From an uncultured Roseovarius sp. (lineage in GTDB: Bacteria; Pseudomonadota; Alphaproteobacteria; Rhodobacterales; Rhodobacteraceae): 64,000 bases of DNA. Shown piece after piece: positions 8,851 through 17,130 of this stretch. Position 1 is the first letter of the stretch. The number at the start of each line of letters is the position of its first letter. The notes under the pieces are model-generated. The model ran no database searches. It worked only from the letters and a program-made list of their open reading frames with translations, and was not told where the DNA came from. The position numbers were made by a program, and so were the translations under genes. The stretch spans positions 81,641 to 145,640 of the forward strand of contig CANMFU010000006.1 in NCBI GenBank assembly GCA_947497295.1, written 5' to 3'.

Positions 8851-9528
8851 TTACGCCACGTGAGTAAAGCCTTCGGGACGGAAGCGAACCATGGCTTCAG
8901 GGCCGCGAGGGTCCAGTTCGTAGAGCGATGGTCGCGCAGTCAGATAGGCGCGCCAACTCCGCTCGGGGTAAGTGCTGATCCGAACCCCATGTTGACTGTG
9001 CATCTTCGGGGCGAGTTCAGCGATGTGCATGCCCATGCCCTTCTTGCTGTGCGCACCAATCATGGCCCGGATCTTCTGGTCAAGCGCCGTGGCAGTCGTC
9101 GGCGGCTTCGGCACAAGACGCACGGGCGGCGGCGTGCCGATTTCTACAAAATCGCTACAACATGCTCGAAAGGCGCTGGGCGCCTTTACTTCACCAATCC
9201 CGATGACCTTTGCTCCGTGCTCACGCAATCTGGTGGCAAGATGGGTAAAATCACCGTCAGAACTCGCGATTACAAAACAGCGCATATTTTTGGATAGCAC
9301 CAATTCCAGCGCATCCAGTGCCAGAAGAATGTCAGCGGCGTTCTTACCCGTTCCCGCATGCAGCATTCGGTAGCCAATTGCACCATGCCAGTCAGAGGGA
9401 CGCTGCGCATCGGCATAGACCCGAACCAGAGTTGGTTCGCCGTGCTGAGCGGCGACAGAAAGAATTTGTCCGGCGTGCTTACCGCTGATGTTGTCACCAT
9501 CGACAAGCACTGACACAGGCTGCACCAT
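8851..9528 (-). CDS. NYN-domain putative RNase with C-terminal OST-HTH-like domain
   Basis: NYN (PIN-like) domain protein of the LabA/DUF88 kind. The nuclease fold is shown by VSVLVDGDNISG at the N-terminus (first acidic residue), DILLALDALEL, and VIASSDGDFTHLATRLREHG, giving the usual Asp cluster for metal binding. After a proline-rich linker, residues ~150-225 form a winged-helix segment (KIRAMIGAHSKKGMGMHIAELAPKM split over helices) resembling the OST-HTH/LOTUS module often fused to NYN in bacteria, thought to bind RNA. The ATG at 9528 is preferred over the longer frame because TTGGAG lies 6 bases upstream. RNA cleavage is inferred from the family; the substrate is unknown. Confidence 0.82.
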   Translation of the reverse strand: MVQPVSVLVDGDNISGKHAGQILSVAAQHGEPTLVRVYADAQRPSDWHGAIGYRMLHAGTGKNAADILLALDALELVLSKNMRCFVIASSDGDFTHLATRLREHGAKVIGIGEVKAPSAFRACCSDFVEIGTPPPVRLVPKPPTTATALDQKIRAMIGAHSKKGMGMHIAELAPKMHSQHGVRISTYPERSWRAYLTARPSLYELDPRGPEAMVRFRPEGFTHVA

Positions 9529-9640
9529 CGAAATCTCCAAGCCATAGGTATATAGGGTTATTGCAAGAGAATTGTGCCGAAAATTTGGCATCTATCGAGG
9601 CGCGCAGCGTGGCGGTCGCCTTTGGAGCATGGGGAGGGGG

Positions 9641-9671
9641 CTTCGCACCCCAGCCCCTTACGGCAAATGTT
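9641..9671 (-). repeat. Dispersed repeat, copy A (partial)
   Basis: Read on the minus strand this has AACATTTGCCGTAAGGGGCT followed by GGGGTGCGAAG, sharing the core GTAAGGGGCTGGG with copies at 10216-10284 and 18675-18743. It lacks the GTTGGCCGC hairpin seen in the other two. Confidence 0.65.
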
Positions 9672-9817
9672 GATGGAGCGGACGATTTCGACGGACGGGT
9701 CGGACTTCGCTGCGACCGGAGGTTCGGCAAATTGTCGCGTCGACTTGTGGTCGCCTTGAAGACTACATATTTTTCAATTGACTGAGATACGTGCCGCCGC
9801 CTCAGGAGAGCCTCACC

Positions 9818-10120
9818 ATGTTCAGCCTGCGTATTGATGCCGCTTTCAAACGAGCGCAAGACAACGGAGACCTTGAAAACCTGCCAAGTGCGGGGAAGCC
9901 GATTCCGCCAAGCAGCTTGAACAGCGATCCTTTTGCGCATGTTTACGGCGCGAGCGGTGCAATGACACTCTTCAGCGAAATGCAGAGCCGCATCATCGAG
10001 GCCCGCAAGCGGCTGAACGAAGCAACTGACCCGGCGCAACGAAGAGCCATCCAGACCGAGATATCTTCACTCGAAACCCGAAAGGCGATCGAAATGGGGA
10101 CGTGGAAGCGATACGGATAG
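9818..10120 (+). CDS. DUF1992 (DnaJ-C28-like) domain protein
   Basis: Small protein of 100 residues in the DUF1992 family, related to the conserved C-terminal domain of DNAJC28. The signature GDLENLPSAGKPIPPSS and the short helical remainder fit the family, which has no established biochemical function; stress-related roles have been suggested for relatives. The ATG at 9818 has AGGAG ten bases upstream and gives the typical N-terminus (MFSLRIDAAFKRAQDNG); an in-frame GTG at 9791 is less likely. It stands alone between repeat copies A and B. Confidence 0.75.
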   Translation: MFSLRIDAAFKRAQDNGDLENLPSAGKPIPPSSLNSDPFAHVYGASGAMTLFSEMQSRIIEARKRLNEATDPAQRRAIQTEISSLETRKAIEMGTWKRYG

Positions 10121-10467
10121 CCTGTAGGACAGGCTACTGTCGAAGATATTTTAGAGACAAAATCACCAGTTCTCTCCCTACGAGAAGGCGTCAAGTCTCT
10201 TGCCTGAAAAGGAATGTTGGCCGCAGTGCGGCCAACAGAAGCACTTATTTCAACATATGCAGTAAGGGGCTGGGCTTCGCACCCGGCCCGAAGCCGCCGT
10301 CCATACGCTACCTCGATGCCGCGCCGCAGCTTCACCAGACCGGCCGTTCGTACATTGCGCTACACTCTGTCGAGCGAAACGTCCGTCAGGGGAGCTTGGC
10401 ATGCGCTGTCCCAGATTTGAAGATAAACTGAGTACGGGCTTAGTGTCCCATAGCAAAAATCGGAAGT
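10121..10467. other. Gap holding repeat copy B and the HEPN gene leader
   Basis: About 350 bases without a convincing gene. The middle is occupied by the dispersed repeat copy B (10216-10284). The last ~60 bases are AT-richer and probably include the promoter of the HEPN-like gene. Confidence 0.5.
10216..10284 (+). repeat. Dispersed repeat, copy B (full)
   Basis: Begins with a 21-base hairpin, GTTGGCCGCA-G-TGCGGCCAAC, then ACAGAAG, a variable ~20-base spacer, and the core GTAAGGGGCTGGG ending in CGCACCC. Copy C at 18675-18743 (opposite strand) has the same order with the same hairpin, differing at a few positions only. Confidence 0.75.
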
Positions 10468-11475
10468 ATGAGAATGATCATGGATAATTACGCCATTACA
10501 ATTCTTGTCAGGGTTCTCGACCGAAAACCAATCAACGGCATAGACAAGGTCGTCAAGTTCAATATCGGCGATGTGATGCTAGCAGTGAAATTAGACGAAG
10601 AGACCCAAATATTACGCTTAACCGCATCAGGATTCGCAACAGAGGACGAGGCTAAACGGTTCGTGCCAAAGTTAATCCATGGCCTGTATAATATGGCGCT
10701 TGAAGACACCATCGCCTTTGAGCCAACTTTTGACGAACTCAAAGTCTTTTACTTCACCGATCCGGAGATGGCTGCCACGAATGTTTTCGGAGGTTCTGAA
10801 GGTGCTCCCGAACGCATTCACGGAGCTGTCACGGGCGAGGGCTTTTACGTCCACAAGAAAGGCGAGACGATTCTTATAAGCACAGGAAGTAAGTGTATGG
10901 CCACTGTCTCGACGGCGTGGGCCAATGTCGAGAGGTCTATCATTGACTGCATTTCCGGCGCGGACCACGAGCCTTCACCGCTCTCGGACCCCATCGCATC
11001 TGCGCTCGATCTCTATCTTGCACACTTTCGCGAGACTACGATCCGCGCAAAACTGCTCACTCTGGTTTCTTCTTTGGAACTTCTCTCCCAGGGACATGAG
11101 CGTCCTAAAGAAGTGCGTGATTGCATCAAAGAATTCGCAAGAACTCTGCAAGCCAAGGGGAAAGAGGCAGATGAGCCGGGCCTGAATGATAGCTTCATTC
11201 GCGCGGCCAACTACCTACAATCCAACGCCAAGCAAGAATCGATCAAGGAAGCCGTAAGAAGTCTGGCAAAGAGGACTGCACGTGGGTCAGACGCCGAACG
11301 CCTCGCATTCGTCAAGCAGGTCGCACACGCATATGATATTCGGAGCCAACTTAGCCATGGTAACGATGTGCAAACCAGTGAAGTGAACGCGGCTTTCAAG
11401 ATCGTGCTGTATGCGGTGCGGCAGATTCTACAAAGTGCGATTGGAGTGAAAGAGGACAAAAGCTCAAGTGGATGA
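10468..11475 (+). CDS. Predicted HEPN (Apea-like) protein, possible defence RNase
   Basis: Protein of 335 residues not recognised as a named family. The C-terminal ~130 residues are helical and end in YDIRSQLSHG, whose R292-x4-H297 spacing matches the HEPN ribonuclease motif as seen in Apea-type HEPN proteins (Y-x-x-R-S-x-x-x-H-G). The N-terminal ~170 residues are mixed strands and helices and resemble nothing I know. Three candidate ATGs lie at 10468, 10474 and 10480; GGAAG at 10462 suits 10474 best. Lower GC than core genes and its position between repeats, an insertion sequence and a collapsed IS91 element suggest an acquired cargo gene. RNase activity and a role in phage defence are inferred. 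Confidence 0.65.
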   Translation: MRMIMDNYAITILVRVLDRKPINGIDKVVKFNIGDVMLAVKLDEETQILRLTASGFATEDEAKRFVPKLIHGLYNMALEDTIAFEPTFDELKVFYFTDPEMAATNVFGGSEGAPERIHGAVTGEGFYVHKKGETILISTGSKCMATVSTAWANVERSIIDCISGADHEPSPLSDPIASALDLYLAHFRETTIRAKLLTLVSSLELLSQGHERPKEVRDCIKEFARTLQAKGKEADEPGLNDSFIRAANYLQSNAKQESIKEAVRSLAKRTARGSDAERLAFVKQVAHAYDIRSQLSHGNDVQTSEVNAAFKIVLYAVRQILQSAIGVKEDKSSSG

Positions 11476-11641
11476 GCGAGCACAAGTGAACGGCAGGACG
11501 CGGCTCCAGGCACTAAATCGCTCCGCGATAGGGCGCGTGTGGCGGAGGCTGCGCTGAGTCGGGGTTTGTTTCGCGTTTGATGATGTTGGGTGTGTGCTGT
11601 TGATCGAGGTGATTTTGCCTCGGTTGACAGAGGGCTTTCCC

Positions 11642-12256
11642 ATGAACATTCAGCATTCGACATCAATAACGCCCCTTCGCGCGCGCATGATTGCGGATAT
11701 GACAGCCCGCACTCTTGGTCCTGCATCTCAGACCAGCCACCTGCGCGCCTGCAAGCGGTTTGCGGCCTGGCTCGGGCGGTCACCCCAGACGGCGACGCCG
11801 GATGATGTGAGAGACTTTCAGCAGCATCTCGTCGAAACGGGCACCAGCATCTGCACGCGCAACCAGACCATGAACGGCGTCAAATTTCTGTTCCGCGTGA
11901 CGCTCCGGCGGCATGATCTTGTAGCGGAGGTTTTCAGCCTCAGGGAGCCAGTAAAGATACCGCTGGTTCTGAGCCGCAACGAGGTCAAGCGTATCCTGCT
12001 CATGGCGCCGAGCCTGAAGGCGCGGGTGATGCTGTCGCTGGCCTATGGCTGCGGTATGCGTGCGGGCGAGGTTGTCCGGCTGCGGGTCGGCGACATTGAC
12101 GGGGAACAGAAGATCATCCGCATCGTGCAATCCAAGGGTCGCAAGGATCGCAATGTGATGCTGCCCGCTGACATCCTGGGCCTGCTGCGGGACTGGTGCC
12201 GAAGCCGATCACCGAGATCGCACGCACCAACAAGCGGGAACTCTACAATCTGCTGA
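11642..12256 (+). pseudogene. IS91-type accessory tyrosine recombinase, truncated
   Basis: Phage-integrase-like protein of the kind carried beside the IS91/IS801-type transposase. The N-terminal SAM-like domain (TPLRARMIADMTARTLGP, DFQQHLVETGTSICTRN) and the first part of the catalytic domain (SLAYGCGMRAGEVVRLRVGD, with the catalytic Arg; QSKGRKDRNVMLP) are present. Family similarity stops near 12195 at LLRDWCR, before the HxxR/H and Tyr catalytic parts. The remaining codons are read out of the joined transposase DNA in the wrong frame. A recombinase without its Tyr cannot act, so this is a remnant. Confidence 0.82.
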
Positions 12257-13101
12257 TGCGGGCGAGCGCCGACACGGTAATCAGGATCGCCGCCGATCCA
12301 AAGCATCTTGGGGCCCGGGTCGGCATTACGTCGGTGCTCCACACCTGGGGCTCGGCGATGACGTACCATCCGCATGTGCATATGATCGTGCCGGGCGGCG
12401 GCCTGTCTGCGGACAGCACCAAGTGGATCGCCTGCCGCAGAAACTTCTTCCTGTCCGTCCGGGTCCTGTCCCGCCTGTATCGGCGCCTCATTCTGGAAGG
12501 GCTGGCCAGGCTGCACAAAGCCGGAAAGCTGCACTTCTTCGGCGACCATGCCGAGCTTGTTGATCGTGCGGCCTTCGACGCTTTCCTGCAACCGCTGCGC
12601 AAGATCGATTGGGTCGTGTATGCCAAGGAGCCCTTCGCCGGACCCAGGGCCGTGCTGGCATACCTGTCGCGCTACACCCACCGTGTCGCGATCTCCAACA
12701 GCCGCCTGATCCGCATGGATAACCAGAGCGTCACCTTCCGCGTCAAGAATTACCGCGTCAACGGCCCCGAGCGGCATACCACCATGACCCTGAAGACCGA
12801 CGAGTTCATCCGCCGGTTCCTGATCCATGTCCTGCCCAAGGGGCAGCATCGCATCCGCCACTATGGCTTCTTCGGGAATGGCAACCGTGCCGCCAATATC
12901 GCCAGGATCAGGGAACTGCTCGGGGCCAAGACACCGGTCCAGGATCACGCTTGCGATGACACTGGTGACGATACCGATGCGCCCTGCCGCATCCTTGCGC
13001 TGCCATGTCCGTGTTGCGGCGGACAGTTGATCATCGTCGGGACAATCGCGCCGGAACGACATCCCAGAGCGCCGCCAGGAACAGCGAGGGCCGCGGCATG
13101 A
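12196..13101 (+). pseudogene. IS91-family transposase, N-terminus deleted
   Basis: C-terminal three quarters of an IS91-type HUH rolling-circle transposase. The metal-binding HUH motif (YHPHVHMIVPGGGLS), the catalytic Tyr region (YLSRYTHRVAISNSRLI) and the C-terminal CPCCGGQL knuckle are seen. Missing is the start: the N-terminal zinc-binding domain of about 100 residues that precedes PKPITEIARTNK in complete relatives. The DNA joins directly to the truncated recombinase at about 12196, so one deletion removed the 3' end of one gene and the 5' end of the other. A GTG at 12196 could restart translation, but a functional product is unlikely. Confidence 0.85.
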
Positions 13102-13622
13102 CATCCGTGCCACACATCGAAGTTTGCGACCTCAGCCGTAGACTATACCGACTGCGGTCCCGGTCCCGCTCGCCTGCGCGATTCCAGGGAACCACGGGGC
13201 GAAAGTCGCCGGATGCCGCGGAATATAATGCAAATCGGTCAAAAGACCGAAAAACGCAGGCCGACACTGCCCAAAAGAGCCGCGAGACCTCAGCCCGCAC
13301 AAGCAGAGCCAATGCGATCCTTCTCGTCGAATCCCCATAGCCACGCTGTTCCACCAAGCCCAACCCCGCGATTTCCCGCTTGAGCGCTTCTCCGACGCCA
13401 GGCAACGCCGTGCGTCACTCAAACATCGCGCATGGCGTCCGAGAAACCTGCACATAGCGGCCATGCAGTGGTGCTGAATTATCATCGTTTCGACTGCTTC
13501 ATGAAAGTCCGCTTCCGACGGTTCGACCCGATAGATGCACACATGTGGTGAAAGTCCGCTCCCCGCCCTCTCTGTCGATGTTGGGCAGGTGATGTCTTCC
13601 AACTTTGGAATGTTTGCTTCAG
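13102..13622. other. Non-coding tail of the IS91 remnant and umuC downstream gap
   Basis: About 520 bases without a credible gene; the longest open frame (13132-13695, minus) overlaps umuC antisense-free sequence but has no family features. The first part probably belongs to the 3' end of the IS91-type element. It includes a small hairpin, TCGGTC-AAAA-GACCGA at 13235-13250, of the sort found near the termination end of such elements. The exact border was not found. Confidence 0.45.
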
Positions 13623-14894
13623 CTACCGAACCACCGGCAGATCGGACAGCCGCGTGGTATATCGTGGACTTCTGTGATCCGAACGCAGGCTCCATGGGCG
13701 CTTCATACCCTCGCTCGCCAGCACCACCGTCTTTTTTCCAAAGCGATCATTTACCTCATCAAGCGCGGCCATAAGTGCTTGGGACTTTGATTTCGGCGCA
13801 TCAAACAGAGTCAGCGGCCGATCCTCGAACCGCAGAAGATCGTCCAGCATGATACCCGCCTTGGTGAAGCCGAAGGGTCGGGTGTGGTCTTTCGGCCATG
13901 CGGACTGTGCACATCGCCGTGCCGCCTCGACCAGATGAAACGTGTCCGAGGACATCGGCGTCATGCGGGTTGAACGAGATCCTGAATACTGCGGTCGATC
14001 CATGCGGTGCCGATTTGTGTGAAAGAACACCGTTAGCGTCCCAGCCACCAGACCATGCTGGCGCAGCTTTTCCGCCGCGCGCGTCGCGTGGGCGGTGAGC
14101 GCCTGAAACAGCGTGTCGAAGTCCGTCATTGGCATTCCGGCCGAGCGGGTGACGGCCATGCCTTTGCGCTGTGGCTCCACCTCATCAAAGGATAGGCATG
14201 GCTCCCCCTGCAGTTCCAGCACGGTGCGTTCGAGAACAACCGTGCCGAGGCTGCGGGCTTGCCTGAGAGGCATGTCTCGCAACTCAGCCGCGGTGTGGAT
14301 GCCGAGGCCGTGCAACTTTTTCTCTGTCTGACGCCCGACACCCCAGAGGTCGCCCACCGGCACCATGGGCAACAACCAGTCAGTCAGCGCGTCATCCATC
14401 ATGTCCAGGACGCCCGCGAAGATCGGGTTCTTCTTCGCAATGTCGTTTGCACATTTCGCCAGTGTCTTCGTTGGCGCGATCCCGACGCGCACCGGCACGC
14501 CGATGCGCCGCAGCACCGCCGCGCGCATAGCGCGGGCGTGAGCCGTGCGGTCAGGAAAGCCTGTGAAATCGAGAAAGCACTCGTCTATCGAATAGATTTC
14601 CACATTCGGGGTGAAATCCTCGTAGACCTCGACCACCCGTCGGGAAATATCACCATAAAGCGTGTAGTTCGAACTGAATACCCGGACGCCATGCGCCTCA
14701 ACCTTGTCGCGGATCAGATGCAGCGGCTGTCCCATCTTGATCCCGAGCGCCTTGGCCTCGTCGCTGCGCGCCACGGCGCAGCCATCATTGTTCGACAGGA
14801 CGATGACCGGCACGTTTTTCAAGGTCGGATCAAAGATCCGCTCGGCGCTGACGTAGAAGTTCGCACTGTCGCTGATCGCGATGGGCCGCTTCAT
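13623..14894 (-). CDS. umuC: DNA polymerase V catalytic subunit UmuC
   Basis: Y-family translesion polymerase of 423 residues, normal length. Catalytic residues are seen: D9 in [16 protein letters not shown], and D104/E105 in [18 protein letters not shown]-type palm sequence is present as [20 protein letters not shown]. The helix-hairpin-helix ([20 protein letters not shown]) and the C-terminal [14 protein letters not shown] segment are complete. The start overlaps umuD by four bases (ATGA), so the two are translationally coupled and together under the LexA box at 15347. UmuC works with UmuD' to copy damaged templates, at the price of mutations. Confidence 0.95.
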   Translation of the reverse strand: MKRPIAISDSANFYVSAERIFDPTLKNVPVIVLSNNDGCAVARSDEAKALGIKMGQPLHLIRDKVEAHGVRVFSSNYTLYGDISRRVVEVYEDFTPNVEIYSIDECFLDFTGFPDRTAHARAMRAAVLRRIGVPVRVGIAPTKTLAKCANDIAKKNPIFAGVLDMMDDALTDWLLPMVPVGDLWGVGRQTEKKLHGLGIHTAAELRDMPLRQARSLGTVVLERTVLELQGEPCLSFDEVEPQRKGMAVTRSAGMPMTDFDTLFQALTAHATRAAEKLRQHGLVAGTLTVFFHTNRHRMDRPQYSGSRSTRMTPMSSDTFHLVEAARRCAQSAWPKDHTRPFGFTKAGIMLDDLLRFEDRPLTLFDAPKSKSQALMAALDEVNDRFGKKTVVLASEGMKRPWSLRSDHRSPRYTTRLSDLPVVR

Positions 14895-15325
14895 GCCAAA
14901 TCATAGCGGCGTACCACGCCTGCGATCACACCCCAGATTTCGCTGTCTTGCGTCAACTCAATGTCCGGAAAGTGTTCGCGGCTGTTGGCCGGGGCGAGAT
15001 AGTACTTGCCCTCGCGCTTCCGCAGGATCTTCGCCGTTACCGCCCCGTCGACGACGGCCAAGACCGCGCGCCCGATACGCCGCTTTCCGGCGCGGTCTAC
15101 AGCGATGATATCGCCATCTCGGATGCCAACATCCCAAAGGCAATCGCCTTCGACACGCCACCAGAAGGTTGATGCAGGATGCCGCACCACCCATGACATG
15201 GGATCTATCTCGTCTTCCAGATCGTCTCCGGCTGGCGATGGAAACCCGGCACTGACGGGCGTGCTGGCAAGGCGCATCTGCAATCCGTCGGCAATGACAG
15301 GTTGGCGAACGCGGTGGAATGGCAT
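14891..15325 (-). CDS. umuD: UmuD-like protein with Cys in place of the catalytic Ser
   Basis: Partner of UmuC; in the family the protein cleaves itself, helped by RecA filaments, to give active UmuD'. The 144-residue protein aligns along its length with E. coli Umu[14 protein letters not shown] holds the cleavage site (A26-G27 instead of C-G), [13 protein letters not shown] leads into the nucleophile position, and [10 protein letters not shown] carries the general-base Lys (K99). The nucleophile itself, Ser in the usual GDSM motif, reads Cys here ([11 protein letters not shown]62; codon TGC at 15142-15140). Whether the Cys supports cleavage is unknown. First gene of umuDC behind an SOS box. 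Confidence 0.93.
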   Translation of the reverse strand: MPFHRVRQPVIADGLQMRLASTPVSAGFPSPAGDDLEDEIDPMSWVVRHPASTFWWRVEGDCLWDVGIRDGDIIAVDRAGKRRIGRAVLAVVDGAVTAKILRKREGKYYLAPANSREHFPDIELTQDSEIWGVIAGVVRRYDLA

Positions 15326-15346
15326 GAGAATCCTTTGGTCGCATGA

Positions 15347-15361
15347 GTTCCTTGTTTGTTC
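15347..15361 (-). promoter_or_regulatory. LexA (SOS) box upstream of umuD
   Basis: GTTC-CTTGTTT-GTTC fits the alphaproteobacterial LexA operator GTTC-N7-GTTC exactly. It ends 22 bases before the umuD start, where a repressor would block the umuDC promoter until DNA damage inactivates LexA. Confidence 0.88.
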
Positions 15362-15440
15362 TCAATCAGCGACAGCACCCCCACCTGTCAAGCCCGGCTA
15401 CGCTGCATGCCTAAAAATTACAGTCCGCCCCTGTCGGATT

Positions 15441-16094
15441 TCAGCCCCTCGCCTGATTGATGAACAGCCATTTGCGCTGCCGGAAAGGACGTAGCAGCGC
15501 AAATGCGGCATCTGGTCCGCCTGTCAGCCATTCTTCATAATCTTCTGGATGCAGGATCGTCGGCATCCGGTCCGGATGCGTGTCTTTGACCAACTCGTTC
15601 GGCGTCGTCGTGATCATTGAGGAGGTAATCAGATCGCGATGCTGGCCACCGTAATCCCCTCTGAAACTGCGCCATACGCCCGCGAGCGCGAAAGCTGGGC
15701 GCTCAACCTCGCCCTTAATGCCAAACCAGACGTAGGTCGCCGGATTGCGGCCCTTTGCCTCACAGAAGCTCGTCGCTGGAATGAGACATCGGCACTCAAC
15801 AAAACTCGTCTTCCAGAATGGCGAGGCTCGCAGCTTGTCGTCGCGCGCGTTGTTCACGGCCTTCGGCTGGATCGGCTTGCCGGTCTTTTTCGAGACTTGA
15901 GGCAGCACAAACCCCCAGTGCGTGTTCCAGACACCGCGGTTCCCATCATCAGTGAGGGCAACAATGGGAGCTGTTCCCTTAGGGAAAATCGCGGGCAACG
16001 GCTCCGCATTGCCGAGCTGATCGTTCTTCGCATCTACCGCGAACAGTTGGCGCATCGCGGCGGGCGGCATGATGTTTGAGTAAAGGTTACACAT
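15441..16094 (-). CDS. SRAP-domain protein (YedK/HMCES family)
   Basis: SOS-response-associated peptidase family protein of 217 residues, normal length. Members bind abasic sites in single-stranded DNA and form a covalent thiazolidine link through Cys2. Seen: MCNLYS at the N-terminus (Cys2), WGFVLPQ, the NNARDDKLRASPFWK segment (Asn and Arg ligands), RCLIPATSFCEAKG (catalytic Glu; FYEW is more usual here) and the His in KDTHPDRMPTIL. It lies directly before the SOS-regulated umuDC on the same strand, 115 bases away, which fits a DNA-damage cassette. No LexA box was found directly before its own start. Confidence 0.92.
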   Translation of the reverse strand: MCNLYSNIMPPAAMRQLFAVDAKNDQLGNAEPLPAIFPKGTAPIVALTDDGNRGVWNTHWGFVLPQVSKKTGKPIQPKAVNNARDDKLRASPFWKTSFVECRCLIPATSFCEAKGRNPATYVWFGIKGEVERPAFALAGVWRSFRGDYGGQHRDLITSSMITTTPNELVKDTHPDRMPTILHPEDYEEWLTGGPDAAFALLRPFRQRKWLFINQARG

Positions 16095-16464
16095 GAAAAA
16101 TCTTAACTCGATTGTTATGGGATCGTCACCATGCCCGAGCGCCTAGGCGGCAAGCGGCGATAGCACTCAAGTTTCGTCCAAAGCATATTTCGATTACGGA
16201 TAAGGCTGCGGTCGAAATTTAATCAGCGCGCCAATTACTGACGACCACGCAAACAAAGGATCAGCGCACATTTGGATTGCTATACGAAAGCGAGCTGTGG
16301 TTGTCTCGACTAGCTTTCCTAGCAGCTGCTCCGACTGGAAATCCCCCGTCGAAGCTTTTCGCAGAATGTGTTTCGCGAAATCGCGATGCCTCCCATGGCA
16401 ATCACGTGCCAGTGTCGCGGCTTGGCTATTGTTTGCGGCCGATCCGGCGCAAGATCGGCACTAG
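16095..16464. other. Gap between SRAP gene and cytochrome gene
   Basis: 370 bases between the cytochrome stop and the SRAP start. It should contain the promoter of the SRAP gene. I see no RNA gene, repeat or convincing small protein frame. Confidence 0.45.
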
Positions 16465-17130
16465 CTATTCTCCTATGTCGGGGCGTGGGTCGGCCACGAA
16501 ACCGTCGGCGTTCGGCATCACAATTTTGGCCATGGACTCAGCATCCAGCGTCGTCGCCGCCTCGGACCCGGTGATGCCAGCCTTCCCCAGTACGTAGGCG
16601 CTAATTGCGTAAACCTCGTCAGCCGAAAGCGAGCCGGCTTCGGTCATCGGCATGGCACGGTGGGTGTAGTCAAAGAACGTGCTGGCGTAGGGCCAGTAAC
16701 TCTCGACCGTCTTGACGGGTTGGTCCGAGGCAAGCGTGCCGCGCCCGCCGATCAACTGCGGCGCGCCCAGTTCGGAAACGCCCATCATATCAGCGCCGTG
16801 GCAGGTCGCGCAGATCGTTTCGTAAAGCTTCTCGCCCTCGGCATAGGTGCCGCTGCCCTCAGGCAGCCCACGCCCGTCCGGCATCACGTCGATGTCAATG
16901 GCCGCGATCTCATCCTCGCTGGCGGGCTGGCCAACGCCATAGGCAGTGTTCGCCGGAACGATGTCGCCCACTTCCTCGGCGCTGGATTGAGGCACCTCCG
17001 CCGGGGCTCGCTCGCCGGTTTCCTCCAGCGTTTCGGGTAGCGCGGCGACTGTGCGCGCCCCCTCTTGCGCCAACGCGGGGCCGGCCAGTGTTCCCAACAC
17101 ACAGATGATCGTCAGATTATGCGTGAACAT
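16465..17130 (-). CDS. Secreted monohaem cytochrome c, partner of SoxC-type dehydrogenase
   Basis: Periplasmic c-type cytochrome of 221 residues that likely takes electrons from the SoxC-type molybdoenzyme encoded just upstream. A Sec signal peptide ends at ALA-QEG (residues ~1-22); the haem motif is CATCH, and RAMPM offers the distal Met ligand. An acidic, proline-rich stretch (~25-75) precedes the haem domain. The start overlaps the dehydrogenase stop by 14 bases. SoxD of Paracoccus is longer and dihaem, so this is SoxD- or SorB-like, not a standard SoxD. Confidence 0.85.
   Translation of the reverse strand: MFTHNLTIICVLGTLAGPALAQEGARTVAALPETLEETGERAPAEVPQSSAEEVGDIVPANTAYGVGQPASEDEIAAIDIDVMPDGRGLPEGSGTYAEGEKLYETICATCHGADMMGVSELGAPQLIGGRGTLASDQPVKTVESYWPYASTFFDYTHRAMPMTEAGSLSADEVYAISAYVLGKAGITGSEAATTLDAESMAKIVMPNADGFVADPRPDIGE

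Noticed and set aside
13132..13695. 187-codon minus-strand frame partly overlapping the end of umuC
   Set aside because: It runs through the IS91 remnant and umuC end in another frame; composition is Cys/Arg/Trp-rich as in non-coding frames.
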